Positions 21,698 to 28,636 of a stretch of DNA of 33,725 bases are shown here, in pieces. The DNA is from Bifidobacterium breve (lineage in GTDB: Bacteria > Actinomycetota > Acidimicrobiia > IMCC26256 > PALSA-555), in contig CAMDCC010000003.1 in the NCBI GenBank assembly GCA_945889545.1, positions 1-33,725 of the forward strand, read 5' to 3'. A model generated the notes under the pieces. That model worked only from the letters and a program-made list of their open reading frames with translations, did not search any database and had not been told where the DNA came from. How positions within the stretch are numbered: position 1 is the first letter of the stretch; each line of letters opens with the position of its first letter. The position numbers and the translations under genes are program-made.

Positions 21698-21727
21698 CCT
21701 ACCCCCAAACCTGCCTACCCCCAAACC
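21698..21727. repeat. 14-bp direct repeat in a divergent promoter region
   Basis: cctacccccaaacc occurs at 21698-21711 and 21714-21727, two bases apart, giving a 16-bp period. It lies just before the DUF4328 start and upstream of the FrhB-like gene. Same-face spacing (about 1.5 turns) does not clearly suggest a dimer site. Confidence 0.75.
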
Positions 21728-21779
21728 CGTTGGAACGAAGCCTACGGGTTGAGCCATTCGCCCGCGCAGGCTGCTCTCG

Positions 21780-21785
21780 TAGACT
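21780..21785 (+). promoter_or_regulatory. -10 box of a probable leaderless promoter (FrhB-like gene)
   Basis: TAGACT, then caccgacc, then GTG 21794; no Shine-Dalgarno. This is nearly the same 20-base start region as at 17771-17790. Confidence 0.5.
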
Positions 21786-21793
21786 CACCGACC

Positions 21794-22927
21794 GTGCCGC
21801 CCGAGAAGTTCCAGTGGAAACACCTCTACGAAGAGGTCGTGACGAGCGGCCTGTGCACGGGTTGCGCAGGGTGTGTGATCGCTTGCCCCCACGACGTGCT
21901 CGGGTACCGCGACGACGAAGGCATCTACAAGCCGTTCCAGATGGAAGAGGGCTTCGGCCCCAGCGACTGCAGTCACGGGCAGAAGGGCTGCACGAGCTGC
22001 ACCCGGGCGTGCCCGCGCTTTCGCGACTGGGAAGTCGAGATCGACGAGTTCATGTTCGGGCGCGCCCGCACGGTCGAAGAGCCGTCGGGGGTCTGCAAGG
22101 ACATCGTGCTCGCCCGCGCCACTGATCCCGTTCTCCAAGAGGTCGGTCAGGACGGCGGACTCGTGTCGGCCATCCTCTTGTACGCGCTCGAGCACGACAT
22201 CATCGACGCCGCGCTGGTCAGCTACCTCGAAGGCGACGGCTCAACCTGGAAGGCGATTCCGGGCGTCGCGCGCACCAAGGAAGACATCATCGCCACCGCG
22301 GGGAGTCGCTACACGTACTCGGCCAACACGATGGCGTACGCCGAGGCGGTCGCCGGCGGCGCCGAGCGCATCGCGCTGGTTGGGATGAGCTGTCAGAGCT
22401 CGGTCCCGCCCGTGATGAAGCAACGCAAGGCTGGCAAGGTGGCGCGCCGGCTGTCGCTCAACATCGGGCTGTTGTGCTCGAAGACGTTTGACGATGCAAT
22501 CTTCGAGGAGCTGTTCGAGGCCAAGTACGGGTTGAAGAAGGCCGAGATGAACAAGATGAACATCAAGGGCGTCTTCCAGATCTGGATGAAGAACGGCGAC
22601 TACCACGAGGTCCCGCTCAAGGAATGTCACGCGTGGACGCGTGAAGGCTGCAACATGTGCCCCGACTTCGCGGCTGAGCACGCCGACATCTCCACCGGCG
22701 GCATCGGCGCGTTCAACGACTGGACGCTCACGATCGTTCGCACCGACGTGGGGCGCGAGCTCATGGACGGCCTCGTGCGCGATGGCTGGATCGAGACCCG
22801 TCCCGGCGACGACGACCCCGGTGCGATCGAGCTCATGCACAAGCTGTCGAAGAAGTCGCGCAAGCGCTGGCCCGAGTTCGCGGTCGAGGCCCCCCGGCGC
22901 ATCCCCGCGCCAGCGCCGAAGGCTTGA
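21794..22927 (+). CDS. Coenzyme F420 hydrogenase/dehydrogenase beta-subunit (FrhB/FdhB) family protein
   Basis: A 377-residue iron-sulfur flavoprotein of the FrhB/FdhB family, which passes electrons between iron-sulfur partners and coenzyme F420. The N-terminal ferredoxin-like part has CTGCAGCVIACP (Cys21, 24, 27, 31) and a second set with Cys59, Cys66, Cys69 and Cys73 (CTSCTRACP). The flavin/F420 domain follows with QDGGLVSAILLYALE, AGSRYTYSANTMAY, VGMSCQSS and CHAWTREGCNMCPDF, the last adding another possible cluster site. Length fits the family. The start is GTG 21794. The electron partner is not adjacent; actinobacterial genomes usually carry several orphan copies. Physiological substrate unknown. 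Confidence 0.88.
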   Translation: MPPEKFQWKHLYEEVVTSGLCTGCAGCVIACPHDVLGYRDDEGIYKPFQMEEGFGPSDCSHGQKGCTSCTRACPRFRDWEVEIDEFMFGRARTVEEPSGVCKDIVLARATDPVLQEVGQDGGLVSAILLYALEHDIIDAALVSYLEGDGSTWKAIPGVARTKEDIIATAGSRYTYSANTMAYAEAVAGGAERIALVGMSCQSSVPPVMKQRKAGKVARRLSLNIGLLCSKTFDDAIFEELFEAKYGLKKAEMNKMNIKGVFQIWMKNGDYHEVPLKECHAWTREGCNMCPDFAAEHADISTGGIGAFNDWTLTIVRTDVGRELMDGLVRDGWIETRPGDDDPGAIELMHKLSKKSRKRWPEFAVEAPRRIPAPAPKA

Positions 22928-22982
22928 CCTGACCCGTCGCGTTCACATCCGACTCCCGAAGGCGGGTCGCTACCTGCCGCCG

Positions 22983-23969
22983 ATGGGCGACGAGTTCGTC
23001 TCGATCGAAGCTGTATCGGGGTTCATGCTCTTGGCGTGCGCGATCGCGTCGCTGGTCTGGGCCACGGTCGGCGGGTACGCCGGATTCTGGGATGAGGCGC
23101 GCATCGGTGATGTGACCGGGCGCGACATCGTCGACGGGTTGATCGTGTTGTTCTTCTTCCTCGTCGGATTGGAGATCAAGCGCGAGCTGTTGGTCGGCGC
23201 GCTCCGAGATCGGCGTGCGGCCGCGTTGCCCGCGATCGCCGCCCTCGGCGGCATCGTGGTTCCCGCCATCATCTTCGGATTGATAGCGGGGAACAGTCGC
23301 GGGCTCGACGGTTGGACGGTGCCCTTCGCCACCGACGTCGCCCTCGCGGTAGGGGTGCTCACGCTGGTCCGGCGCTGGATGCCGTCGAACGCTCGACTGT
23401 TCCTGCTCGAGCTGGCGATCGTGGACGACATCGGGACGCTGCTGCTCGTCGCGGTCTTGTTCAGCGGTGGCGTGTCGGCATCGCTGATCGGGGTGGCTCT
23501 GGCGCTGCTCGTGCCCCTGAACCCTGTGCGCGGCGTCTCACTGCTCGAACGCGTCGAACACCACCTGCTGCCGTGGGTGAGCTTTGTGATCGTCCCACTG
23601 TTCGTGCTCGCCAACGCGGGAGTGTCCTTGGACAACGCCGAGACCGCGTTGGGATCGCAGGTCAGCCTCGGCATCATCGCCGCGCTTGTCGGTGGCAAGG
23701 TGGTGGGAGTCACCGCCGCAACCTTTGTCGGGCTGCGCACCGGTGTCGGTCGACTCCCCGACGGCGTCGAGATGCGTCACGTGGTTGGCATCGGTCTGAT
23801 TGCCGGTGTCAGCCTCACCGTTTCGCTGTACGTCGCCGACCTTGCGTTCACGGGCGTGGCACTCGAGGAAGCCAAGATCGCATTCTTCGCCGCGTCGCTG
23901 CTGGCGGGTGTCCTCGGTGTCGCGTGGTTGTTCATCGGTCGACGCACTCGCGTTCGGGGAAGGACATGA
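22983..23969 (+). CDS. nhaA: Na+/H+ antiporter NhaA
   Basis: A 328-residue NhaA-type antiporter that expels Na+ in exchange for protons. Functional sites are kept: FFLVGLEIKREL (59-69), Thr117-Asp118 in the crossed-helix site (PFATDVALAVG), the ion-binding pair Asp148-Asp149 (LAIVDDIG), and Lys239 (GGKVVG), the counterpart of E. coli Lys300. It is shorter than E. coli NhaA (388), with compact loops. The start ATG 22983 is a choice: an upstream CTG (22974) in frame is also possible and no ribosome site is well placed. It is 55 bp after the FrhB-like gene and overlaps the next gene by four bases (ATGA). Confidence 0.92.
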   Translation: MGDEFVSIEAVSGFMLLACAIASLVWATVGGYAGFWDEARIGDVTGRDIVDGLIVLFFFLVGLEIKRELLVGALRDRRAAALPAIAALGGIVVPAIIFGLIAGNSRGLDGWTVPFATDVALAVGVLTLVRRWMPSNARLFLLELAIVDDIGTLLLVAVLFSGGVSASLIGVALALLVPLNPVRGVSLLERVEHHLLPWVSFVIVPLFVLANAGVSLDNAETALGSQVSLGIIAALVGGKVVGVTAATFVGLRTGVGRLPDGVEMRHVVGIGLIAGVSLTVSLYVADLAFTGVALEEAKIAFFAASLLAGVLGVAWLFIGRRTRVRGRT

Positions 23970-24274
23970 GAGTCGTGGCGCTGGTGAGCGACCTGATGGA
24001 TCGGTCACGAATCTCCGTAGCGGCTCCAGGCGTGGAGTTCATTGCTGCTGTTGACGGCGCGCGTGACGCTGGTGTGGTGGTCGTGGATCTCGCACGGTTC
24101 AGCGACGCAGTGGCGACGGTGCGCGCCATTGCGCCCGACGCGCGGATCGTGGCGTACGGATCGCACGTCGACGAGCCAACGCTCGATCGTGCCCGTACCG
24201 ACGGAGCCGATCTGGTGCTCCCCCGATCCCGGTTCTTCCGGGACCCCGCGTCTCATCTGGCGCCGACGACCTAG
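23966..24274 (+). CDS. Small receiver-like (CheY-fold) protein, degenerate
   Basis: A 102-residue protein whose start ATGA overlaps the nhaA stop, so translation is probably coupled. Alternating strands and helices (VVALVSD, GVVVVDL, DARIVAYGSH, GADLVLPRSRFF) fit a CheY-like fold, with Asp50 in VVVDLARF where the phosphorylated Asp would be. The acidic N-terminal pair and the conserved Lys are not evident, so it looks like a pseudo-receiver. No output domain. Role unknown; position suggests a link to the antiporter or the acyl-AMP ligase. Confidence 0.6.
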   Translation: MRVVALVSDLMDRSRISVAAPGVEFIAAVDGARDAGVVVVDLARFSDAVATVRAIAPDARIVAYGSHVDEPTLDRARTDGADLVLPRSRFFRDPASHLAPTT

Positions 24275-24277
24275 AGC

Positions 24278-25981
24278 ATGGAAGCCTTCCCGGTCGTGAC
24301 GTCGCTGATTGACCGCATCGAAGCAGCCGCCGGAAACGGCGCCCAGACGGGCACCCAATCCGGCACCCAATCCGGCACGGGGATCACCTTCCTCGGGTCG
24401 GCCGCGGCCGATCGGCATGCGGAACGAATCTCGTGGGCCGAGCTGCACGACGACGCGGCAGGGATGGCGGCGGCGTTGCAGGCGCTCGGCGTCGTCCCCG
24501 GCGATCGCGTGGCGATCATCGGCCCCACGTCGCGACCACTCGTCACGGCAATCCAGGCCACCTGGCTCACCGGAGCCACCGTCGTGTGCCTGCCGCTGCC
24601 GATGCGGTTGGGTTCGATCGAGTCGTTCACGCTCCAGACTCGGGCGCGCATCGCCAACGCGCAGGCGCGCATGGTGCTCGTCGACCCAGAGCTCGAGCCA
24701 TTCCTTGCCACGCAAGCGGGCGACCCGCCCGTGGTGCGTCTTCCAGAGCTGCGAGGATCGTCAGCGGCGTGGGAGCGCCCGGTGGTCGATCCCGAGTCGC
24801 TCGCCGTGCTCCAGTTCACGAGCGGATCGACCGACGATCCGAAGGGCGTGATGCTCCCGCATCGCTGCGTCGTGAACAACATCGACTCGATCGTCCACGG
24901 TGCGGGCCTCGGTGCCGGCGACGTCGGCGTGTCGTGGCTGCCGCTGTACCACGACATGGGTTTGATCGGGATGTTGTCGACGCCCATGGTGACCGGCTTC
25001 GACCTCGCGATCGCCCCGCCCCAAGACTTCCTCGCCGCACCAGCCGACTGGATGCGTTGGATGTCGGAGTACCGAGCGACGCTCGCGTGCGGACCGAACT
25101 TCGCCTACGCGCTCGCTGCGCGAGCGCTGCGGCGCGTCGACGATCTCGACCTCTCGCAGTGGCGGCTGGCGCTCAACGGCGCCGAACCGATCGATCCGGG
25201 TGCCGTTGAGGCGTTTCTCGACACGGGTGCCAAGCACGGCCTCAAGGCGTCAGCCGCGTTCTGCGTGTACGGCATGGCCGAAGCGACGCTGGCGATCTCC
25301 TTCCCAGAGCCGGGCAGCGGGATGAGCATCGACACGGTCGACCGCACGACGCTCGAGCATGAGCGGTATGCAGCGGAAGCAACTCGCCCCGAAGACGCGC
25401 GGCGACTCGCGCTGTTGGGCCGACCGCTCCGTGGGCTCGAAGTGCGGGTGTGCGATCCCGACACCGGTGCGCCTCGATCCGACCGCGAGGTAGGTGAGCT
25501 CGAGCTTCGCGGCAACTCCGTCACCCCCGGCTACTGGCAGCGCGACGACGTGACGCGCGCAACGTTCCGCGACGACTGGCTCCGCACCGGCGACCTCGGA
25601 TACCTGGTCGACGGTCAGGTAGTGGTGTGCGGTCGAATCAAGGACGTGATCATCGTGGGCGGACGCAACGTGTTCCCCGAGGAGATCGAGCGCGCGTGCG
25701 CGGCCGTCGAAGGCGTGCGACCGGGCAACGTGATCGCGTTCGGGACCGACACGCGGCGCGGGAAGGAGGGCATCGTCGTGGTGGCAGAGACCCGCGCCGA
25801 TTCCGATGCACCGCTCCGAGTGCGCGACGAGGTGGTCGACCGCGTGTGCGACGTGGTGGGCATCCCGCCGCACGAGGTGATCCTGGTGCAGGCCGGCAGC
25901 CTGCCCAAGACGTCGTCGGGCAAGCTGCAACGCTCCCTCTGCCGCACGCAATACCTCGACGACGACCTCGTCCTGCTCTAA
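24278..25981 (+). CDS. Fatty-acyl-AMP ligase-like AMP-binding protein
   Basis: A 567-residue ANL-superfamily enzyme that activates a fatty acid as acyl-AMP for transfer to an acyl carrier protein or CoA. Motifs: P-loop FTSGSTDDPKG (about 180-190), WLPLYHDMGLIG (about 219-230), typical of the FAAL/FadD32 group, YGMAEATLAISFPEPG, TGDLGYLVDGQVVVCGRIKDVIIVGGRNVFPEEIE, and the C-terminal PKTSSGKLQRS with the catalytic Lys. The HDMGLIG and GRNVFPEE forms favour FAAL over ordinary acyl-CoA synthetase, but substrate is unknown. An N-terminal linker has a GTQSGTQSGTG repeat from a 12-bp DNA repeat. It starts three bases after the previous stop. Confidence 0.87.
   Translation: MEAFPVVTSLIDRIEAAAGNGAQTGTQSGTQSGTGITFLGSAAADRHAERISWAELHDDAAGMAAALQALGVVPGDRVAIIGPTSRPLVTAIQATWLTGATVVCLPLPMRLGSIESFTLQTRARIANAQARMVLVDPELEPFLATQAGDPPVVRLPELRGSSAAWERPVVDPESLAVLQFTSGSTDDPKGVMLPHRCVVNNIDSIVHGAGLGAGDVGVSWLPLYHDMGLIGMLSTPMVTGFDLAIAPPQDFLAAPADWMRWMSEYRATLACGPNFAYALAARALRRVDDLDLSQWRLALNGAEPIDPGAVEAFLDTGAKHGLKASAAFCVYGMAEATLAISFPEPGSGMSIDTVDRTTLEHERYAAEATRPEDARRLALLGRPLRGLEVRVCDPDTGAPRSDREVGELELRGNSVTPGYWQRDDVTRATFRDDWLRTGDLGYLVDGQVVVCGRIKDVIIVGGRNVFPEEIERACAAVEGVRPGNVIAFGTDTRRGKEGIVVVAETRADSDAPLRVRDEVVDRVCDVVGIPPHEVILVQAGSLPKTSSGKLQRSLCRTQYLDDDLVLL
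24350..24373 (+). repeat. 12-bp tandem repeat inside the acyl-AMP ligase gene
   Basis: ggcacccaatcc twice (24350-24361, 24362-24373) with a partial third unit. Being a multiple of three it keeps the frame and encodes GTQS units in an N-terminal linker. Confidence 0.85.
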
Positions 25982-25984
25982 GAG

Positions 25985-26039
25985 CGGATTCTCGGCACGC
26001 TGAACAAGACAGAGATGGGTTGAACGTGCCGAGAATCCG
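25985..26039. terminator. 15-bp perfect inverted repeat between convergent genes, probable bidirectional terminator
   Basis: cggattctcggcacg (25985-25999) and cgtgccgagaatccg (26025-26039) are perfect complements around a 25-base loop. It fills nearly the whole 63-bp gap between the acyl-AMP ligase stop and the stop of the SCO1664-family gene. Confidence 0.7.
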
Positions 26040-26044
26040 AGTTC

Positions 26045-26791
26045 CTAGACCATGGGCCACGGGACGGAGTGGTAGCCGGGGTCGGGATCGGGGAAGCAGC
26101 CGTCGCGGAGGAGGTCGGCAGCGCGGGTCGACAGCGCGGCGAGCTCGGGCGGTGAGAGCAGGGTGGCGAGCCGAGCGCCGATCTCGCCTTCGTCGATCTC
26201 TCTGGTCAGCCGACAGACCGCGTCGGTGAGCGCCGGCGGGAGTGGCTCGCCGGCAAAATCCCAGATCACGGTGCGCAACTTCCACATCGGGTGGAACGTG
26301 AGGCCGTGGTCGATCCCCACTACCACGTCGTTCACTTGATCGTGCAGACAGTGACCGCCCTTGCGATCGGTGTTGTTCACGAGCACGTCGAAGACCGCGA
26401 ACTCGCGGAAGCGTTCGACGTTGCCCTCGAGCAGTGTGAAGTAGTGCTCCTCGGGGTCGTGCTCCACGAAGCGCTGGATCGCGCCGGGACCGAGCGGGCC
26501 GTCGTCGCGCATCACGGTGACCGGCACCACTCCCCACCCGAGTGCTCGCGAAACTTCGTATGCCGCAACTTCCCGATTGCACAGCGTCCCGTCGGGAAAG
26601 TCCCAGAGCGGTCGCTCACCGCGCCTCGGCTTGTAGACCGCGCTGATCTCGACGCCGTCGGTGGTCGCCTGCACGAGGAACGTGCCGTTCGACGCGTACC
26701 GCATGCGCCCAACAACTTCGAAGTCGGCGCGCGCCAGCAGCGCGGCCAAATCGTCGGGGGCCAAATCGTCGGGGTTCAGTTCCAGCGCGGG
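26045..26791 (-). CDS. SCO1664 family protein (kinase-like fold, function unknown)
   Basis: About 248 residues. SCO1664-family proteins (TIGR03843 type) resemble phosphatidylinositol 3/4-kinase domains. Visible here: RMRYASNGTFLVQ, a Lys in AVYKPRRGERPLWDFP, the acidic EHDPEEHYF, then the catalytic-loop-like DVLVNNTDRKGGHCL and VVVGIDHGLTFH, like the N-x-D and D-x-G sites of kinases. The start is uncertain: GTG 26791 gives a 16-base overlap with the DUF3090 gene; GTG 26836 would overlap by 61. Two 15-bp units encode DDLAPDDLA near the start (26746-26774). It is third in a conserved actinobacterial gene trio. Confidence 0.83.
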   Translation of the reverse strand, partial: PALELNPDDLAPDDLAALLARADFEVVGRMRYASNGTFLVQATTDGVEISAVYKPRRGERPLWDFPDGTLCNREVAAYEVSRALGWGVVPVTVMRDDGPLGPGAIQRFVEHDPEEHYFTLLEGNVERFREFAVFDVLVNNTDRKGGHCLHDQVNDVVVGIDHGLTFHPMWKLRTVIWDFAGEPLPPALTDAVCRLTREIDEGEIGARLATLLSPPELAALSTRAADLLRDGCFPDPDPGYHSVPWPMV

Positions 26792-27333
26792 CACCGGTGT
26801 CCGGCGGGATCCATCGGCATGTCGCAGAGCGGACACGGCGGACGGCCGGCGGCGACTTCTTGGGCGCCGCGCGCCGCCATCGCCCGCACCTGCGGCCGGG
26901 TCGCGTAGATGCGGGCCACATAGCCCTCGCCGTCGTCATCGTCGATGATGAGCTCGAGCGGATCGTCCTCGTCTTCGTCGTCGTCCTCGGACGTGGTGTG
27001 CTCGCGCAGCTCGATGAGCACCAGCTCACGCTCGGGGTCGAAGCCGAGCCCGATGAGACGGGCGCGGAACAGCGGCACCGTGGGCTCGCGAAGCTCGGCC
27101 GCGGCCGCGGGCAACCTGATTGCGTCTTCGGGGTAGTCGTCGGCGATGCGGTCGAGGAAGGCGATCGCCTCGGTGGCGAGCAGCGCGATCTGCTCCTTTT
27201 CGACGAGCACGGTGAGCTGCGCCTCGGCGGAGCGCGCCTGCAGGTAGAAGGCGCGCTGACCGGGTTCGCCGACCGCGCCGGTACCGAGCGCATCGACATC
27301 CTCGAGCTCGATGGGATCAGGTATGGCGGTCAT
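26776..27333 (-). CDS. DUF3090 family protein
   Basis: A 185-residue member of an actinobacterial family of unknown function (TIGR03847 type). The sequence has the family opening GEPGQRAFYLQAR, a helical region (VLVEKEQIALLATEAIAFLDRIAD), a very acidic stretch (DDDEDEDDPLELIIDDDD) and a C-terminal zinc-ribbon-like CPLCDMPMDPAGHRCPRWN with Cys-x2-Cys and His-x-Cys. The start ATG 27333 overlaps the stop of the phosphatase gene (ATGA), indicating coupled translation; a longer frame upstream lies inside that gene. The trio of phosphatase, DUF3090 and SCO1664 is conserved in order, so the proteins probably act together. Confidence 0.9.
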   Translation of the reverse strand: MTAIPDPIELEDVDALGTGAVGEPGQRAFYLQARSAEAQLTVLVEKEQIALLATEAIAFLDRIADDYPEDAIRLPAAAAELREPTVPLFRARLIGLGFDPERELVLIELREHTTSEDDDEDEDDPLELIIDDDDGEGYVARIYATRPQVRAMAARGAQEVAAGRPPCPLCDMPMDPAGHRCPRWN

Positions 27334-28034
27334 GGCTTGTCTTCTTCGTTCGTAGGTACAACCGGCCGCATCTGCAGCTCGTCGAGCCCACCGGTGTCGT
27401 TGCACTTCAGCATGGCCACACCATGGTGACCGAACTCGAAAGCCGTCACCGACGCGGGCGACACCACGATGCGCTGGAACAGATCGAGGTGCACACCTGT
27501 GTAGTGGGCGATCGCGGCCTTGATGGGATCCGCGTGCGAGACGACCACCACGAGCTCACCCGGATGCTCGGTGACGAGCGCGTCGAGTGCGGCGACCATT
27601 CGGGCCTGCATCGCGGCCAGCGACTCACCGCCCGGGAACGACGCACGCGACGGCATACGCTGGACGACCTTCCACAAGTCGGTCTTGGCCAGATCGCTGA
27701 GCGCTTGACCCGTCCAGTCGCCGTAGTCGGCCTCGATCACACCAGGGAGCGGCAGCACGGCGAGGCCGTGGTGGGTTGCCACCGACTGCGCAGTCTGAGT
27801 GGTGCGCTCGATCGGACTCGCGTACACCGCAGCGACCGGGAGCCCGGCGAGCCGAACGCCGAGCGCCTCGGCTTGGCCACGGCCCTCGTCGGACAGGTCG
27901 ATGCCGGGCGCGCGACCCGACAGCAACGGTCCGGTCTGCGCGGTTACGGCGTGGCGCGCGAGCAGCAGACGCGTGGAAGCCGGAGGTGGTTCCGGTGGTG
28001 CGTCGGCTGTGGCGTCGAGCGCGGTGTCGGTCAT
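27330..28034 (-). CDS. Histidine phosphatase superfamily protein, MSMEG_4193 type
   Basis: A 234-residue phosphoglycerate-mutase-like phosphatase. The catalytic centre is LLLARHAVT (Arg27, His28; RHA in place of the usual RHG), Arg77 in SPIERTTQTA, Glu101 in IEADYGDW and the second His167 in VVVVSHADP. The MSMEG_4193 family (TIGR03848 type) is annotated as putative phosphomutase, with unknown substrate. The start is ATG 28034 with TACGAT seven bases upstream and no Shine-Dalgarno. It heads the operon with DUF3090 and SCO1664. Confidence 0.9.
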   Translation of the reverse strand: MTDTALDATADAPPEPPPASTRLLLARHAVTAQTGPLLSGRAPGIDLSDEGRGQAEALGVRLAGLPVAAVYASPIERTTQTAQSVATHHGLAVLPLPGVIEADYGDWTGQALSDLAKTDLWKVVQRMPSRASFPGGESLAAMQARMVAALDALVTEHPGELVVVVSHADPIKAAIAHYTGVHLDLFQRIVVSPASVTAFEFGHHGVAMLKCNDTGGLDELQMRPVVPTNEEDKP

Positions 28035-28041
28035 CGACCCC

Positions 28042-28047
28042 GATCGT
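28042..28047 (-). promoter_or_regulatory. -10 box of a probable leaderless promoter (phosphatase operon)
   Basis: TACGAT on the minus strand, seven bases before the ATG at 28034, no Shine-Dalgarno. Confidence 0.5.
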
Positions 28048-28083
28048 ACCGGCGACCCCGCCACCCCCTTCCGTCGTCCAGTT

Positions 28084-28138
28084 CGGGTTTTGGCGTCAGA
28101 AGTCCGGTAATAGTCCGGCTTTCTGACGCCAAAACCCG
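28084..28138. repeat. 18-bp perfect inverted repeat between two divergent genes
   Basis: cgggttttggcgtcagaa (28084-28101) and ttctgacgccaaaacccg (28121-28138) are perfect complements with a 19-base centre that itself holds two gtccgg copies. It lies between the -10 boxes of the two divergent genes, so a simple terminator role is not expected; regulator site, structured RNA or a small palindromic mobile repeat are possible. The arms are clearly richer in A/T than the flanks. Confidence 0.9.
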
Positions 28139-28145
28139 CTCCGAC

Positions 28146-28151
28146 TACGGT
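28146..28151 (+). promoter_or_regulatory. -10 box of a probable leaderless promoter (DUF3151 gene)
   Basis: TACGGT, eight bases before ATG 28160 (five before GTG 28157). No Shine-Dalgarno. Confidence 0.45.
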
Positions 28152-28159
28152 CCGACGTG

Positions 28160-28609
28160 ATGACCGACATCCCTGTCTCGCTGTCCACCGCGCCCGACGA
28201 GGTCGTGCTCGACCCCGAGCCGAGCGACGCACTCGCCGCGCTCGAACACGCGCTCGCCGCCCCAACCAGCTCGCGGCGCGATGCGGTGTCCGACGTGGTG
28301 GCCCACTGGCCCCGGTTCCTCGACGCGTGGGCCCGCCTCGGCGAGCTCGGCCGCGACGACGTGGAGGCCTATGCCTGCGCCCGGGTCGGCTACCACCGTG
28401 GCCTCGACCGGCTGCGCCAGAACGGGTGGCGCGGCTCGCAATATGTGCGCTGGGAGCACCCCGAGAACCGCGGATTCCTGCGGGCCCTGGCCGGGATGCA
28501 GCGATCGGCGGCGGCCATCGGCGAGACCGACGAGGCCACCCGTTGCGAGCAGCTCCTCCAGCAATTGGAACCCTCGTGGGCCCGAATCGGCTCCGCTGCG
28601 CAGCCGTAG
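28160..28609 (+). CDS. DUF3151 family protein
   Basis: A 149-residue protein matching the actinobacterial DUF3151 family. Diagnostic segments are PRFLDAWARLGE, EAYACARVGYHRGLDRLRQNGWRGS and WEHPENRGFLRALAGMQRSAAAIGE, then EATRCEQLLQQLEPSW. It is all helical, soluble, with a TPR-like rhythm; function unknown. The start is ATG 28160, with GTG 28157 directly before it as an alternative. It precedes the dehydratase gene by 27 bp, but that gene has its own -10 box. Confidence 0.85.
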   Translation: MTDIPVSLSTAPDEVVLDPEPSDALAALEHALAAPTSSRRDAVSDVVAHWPRFLDAWARLGELGRDDVEAYACARVGYHRGLDRLRQNGWRGSQYVRWEHPENRGFLRALAGMQRSAAAIGETDEATRCEQLLQQLEPSWARIGSAAQP

Positions 28610-28621
28610 GCCGTCGCCCCG

Positions 28622-28627
28622 TAGGAT
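28622..28627 (+). promoter_or_regulatory. -10 box of a probable leaderless promoter (gmd)
   Basis: TAGGAT, nine bases before the ATG at 28637. No Shine-Dalgarno between. Confidence 0.45.
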
Positions 28628-28636
28628 CAGTCACTC

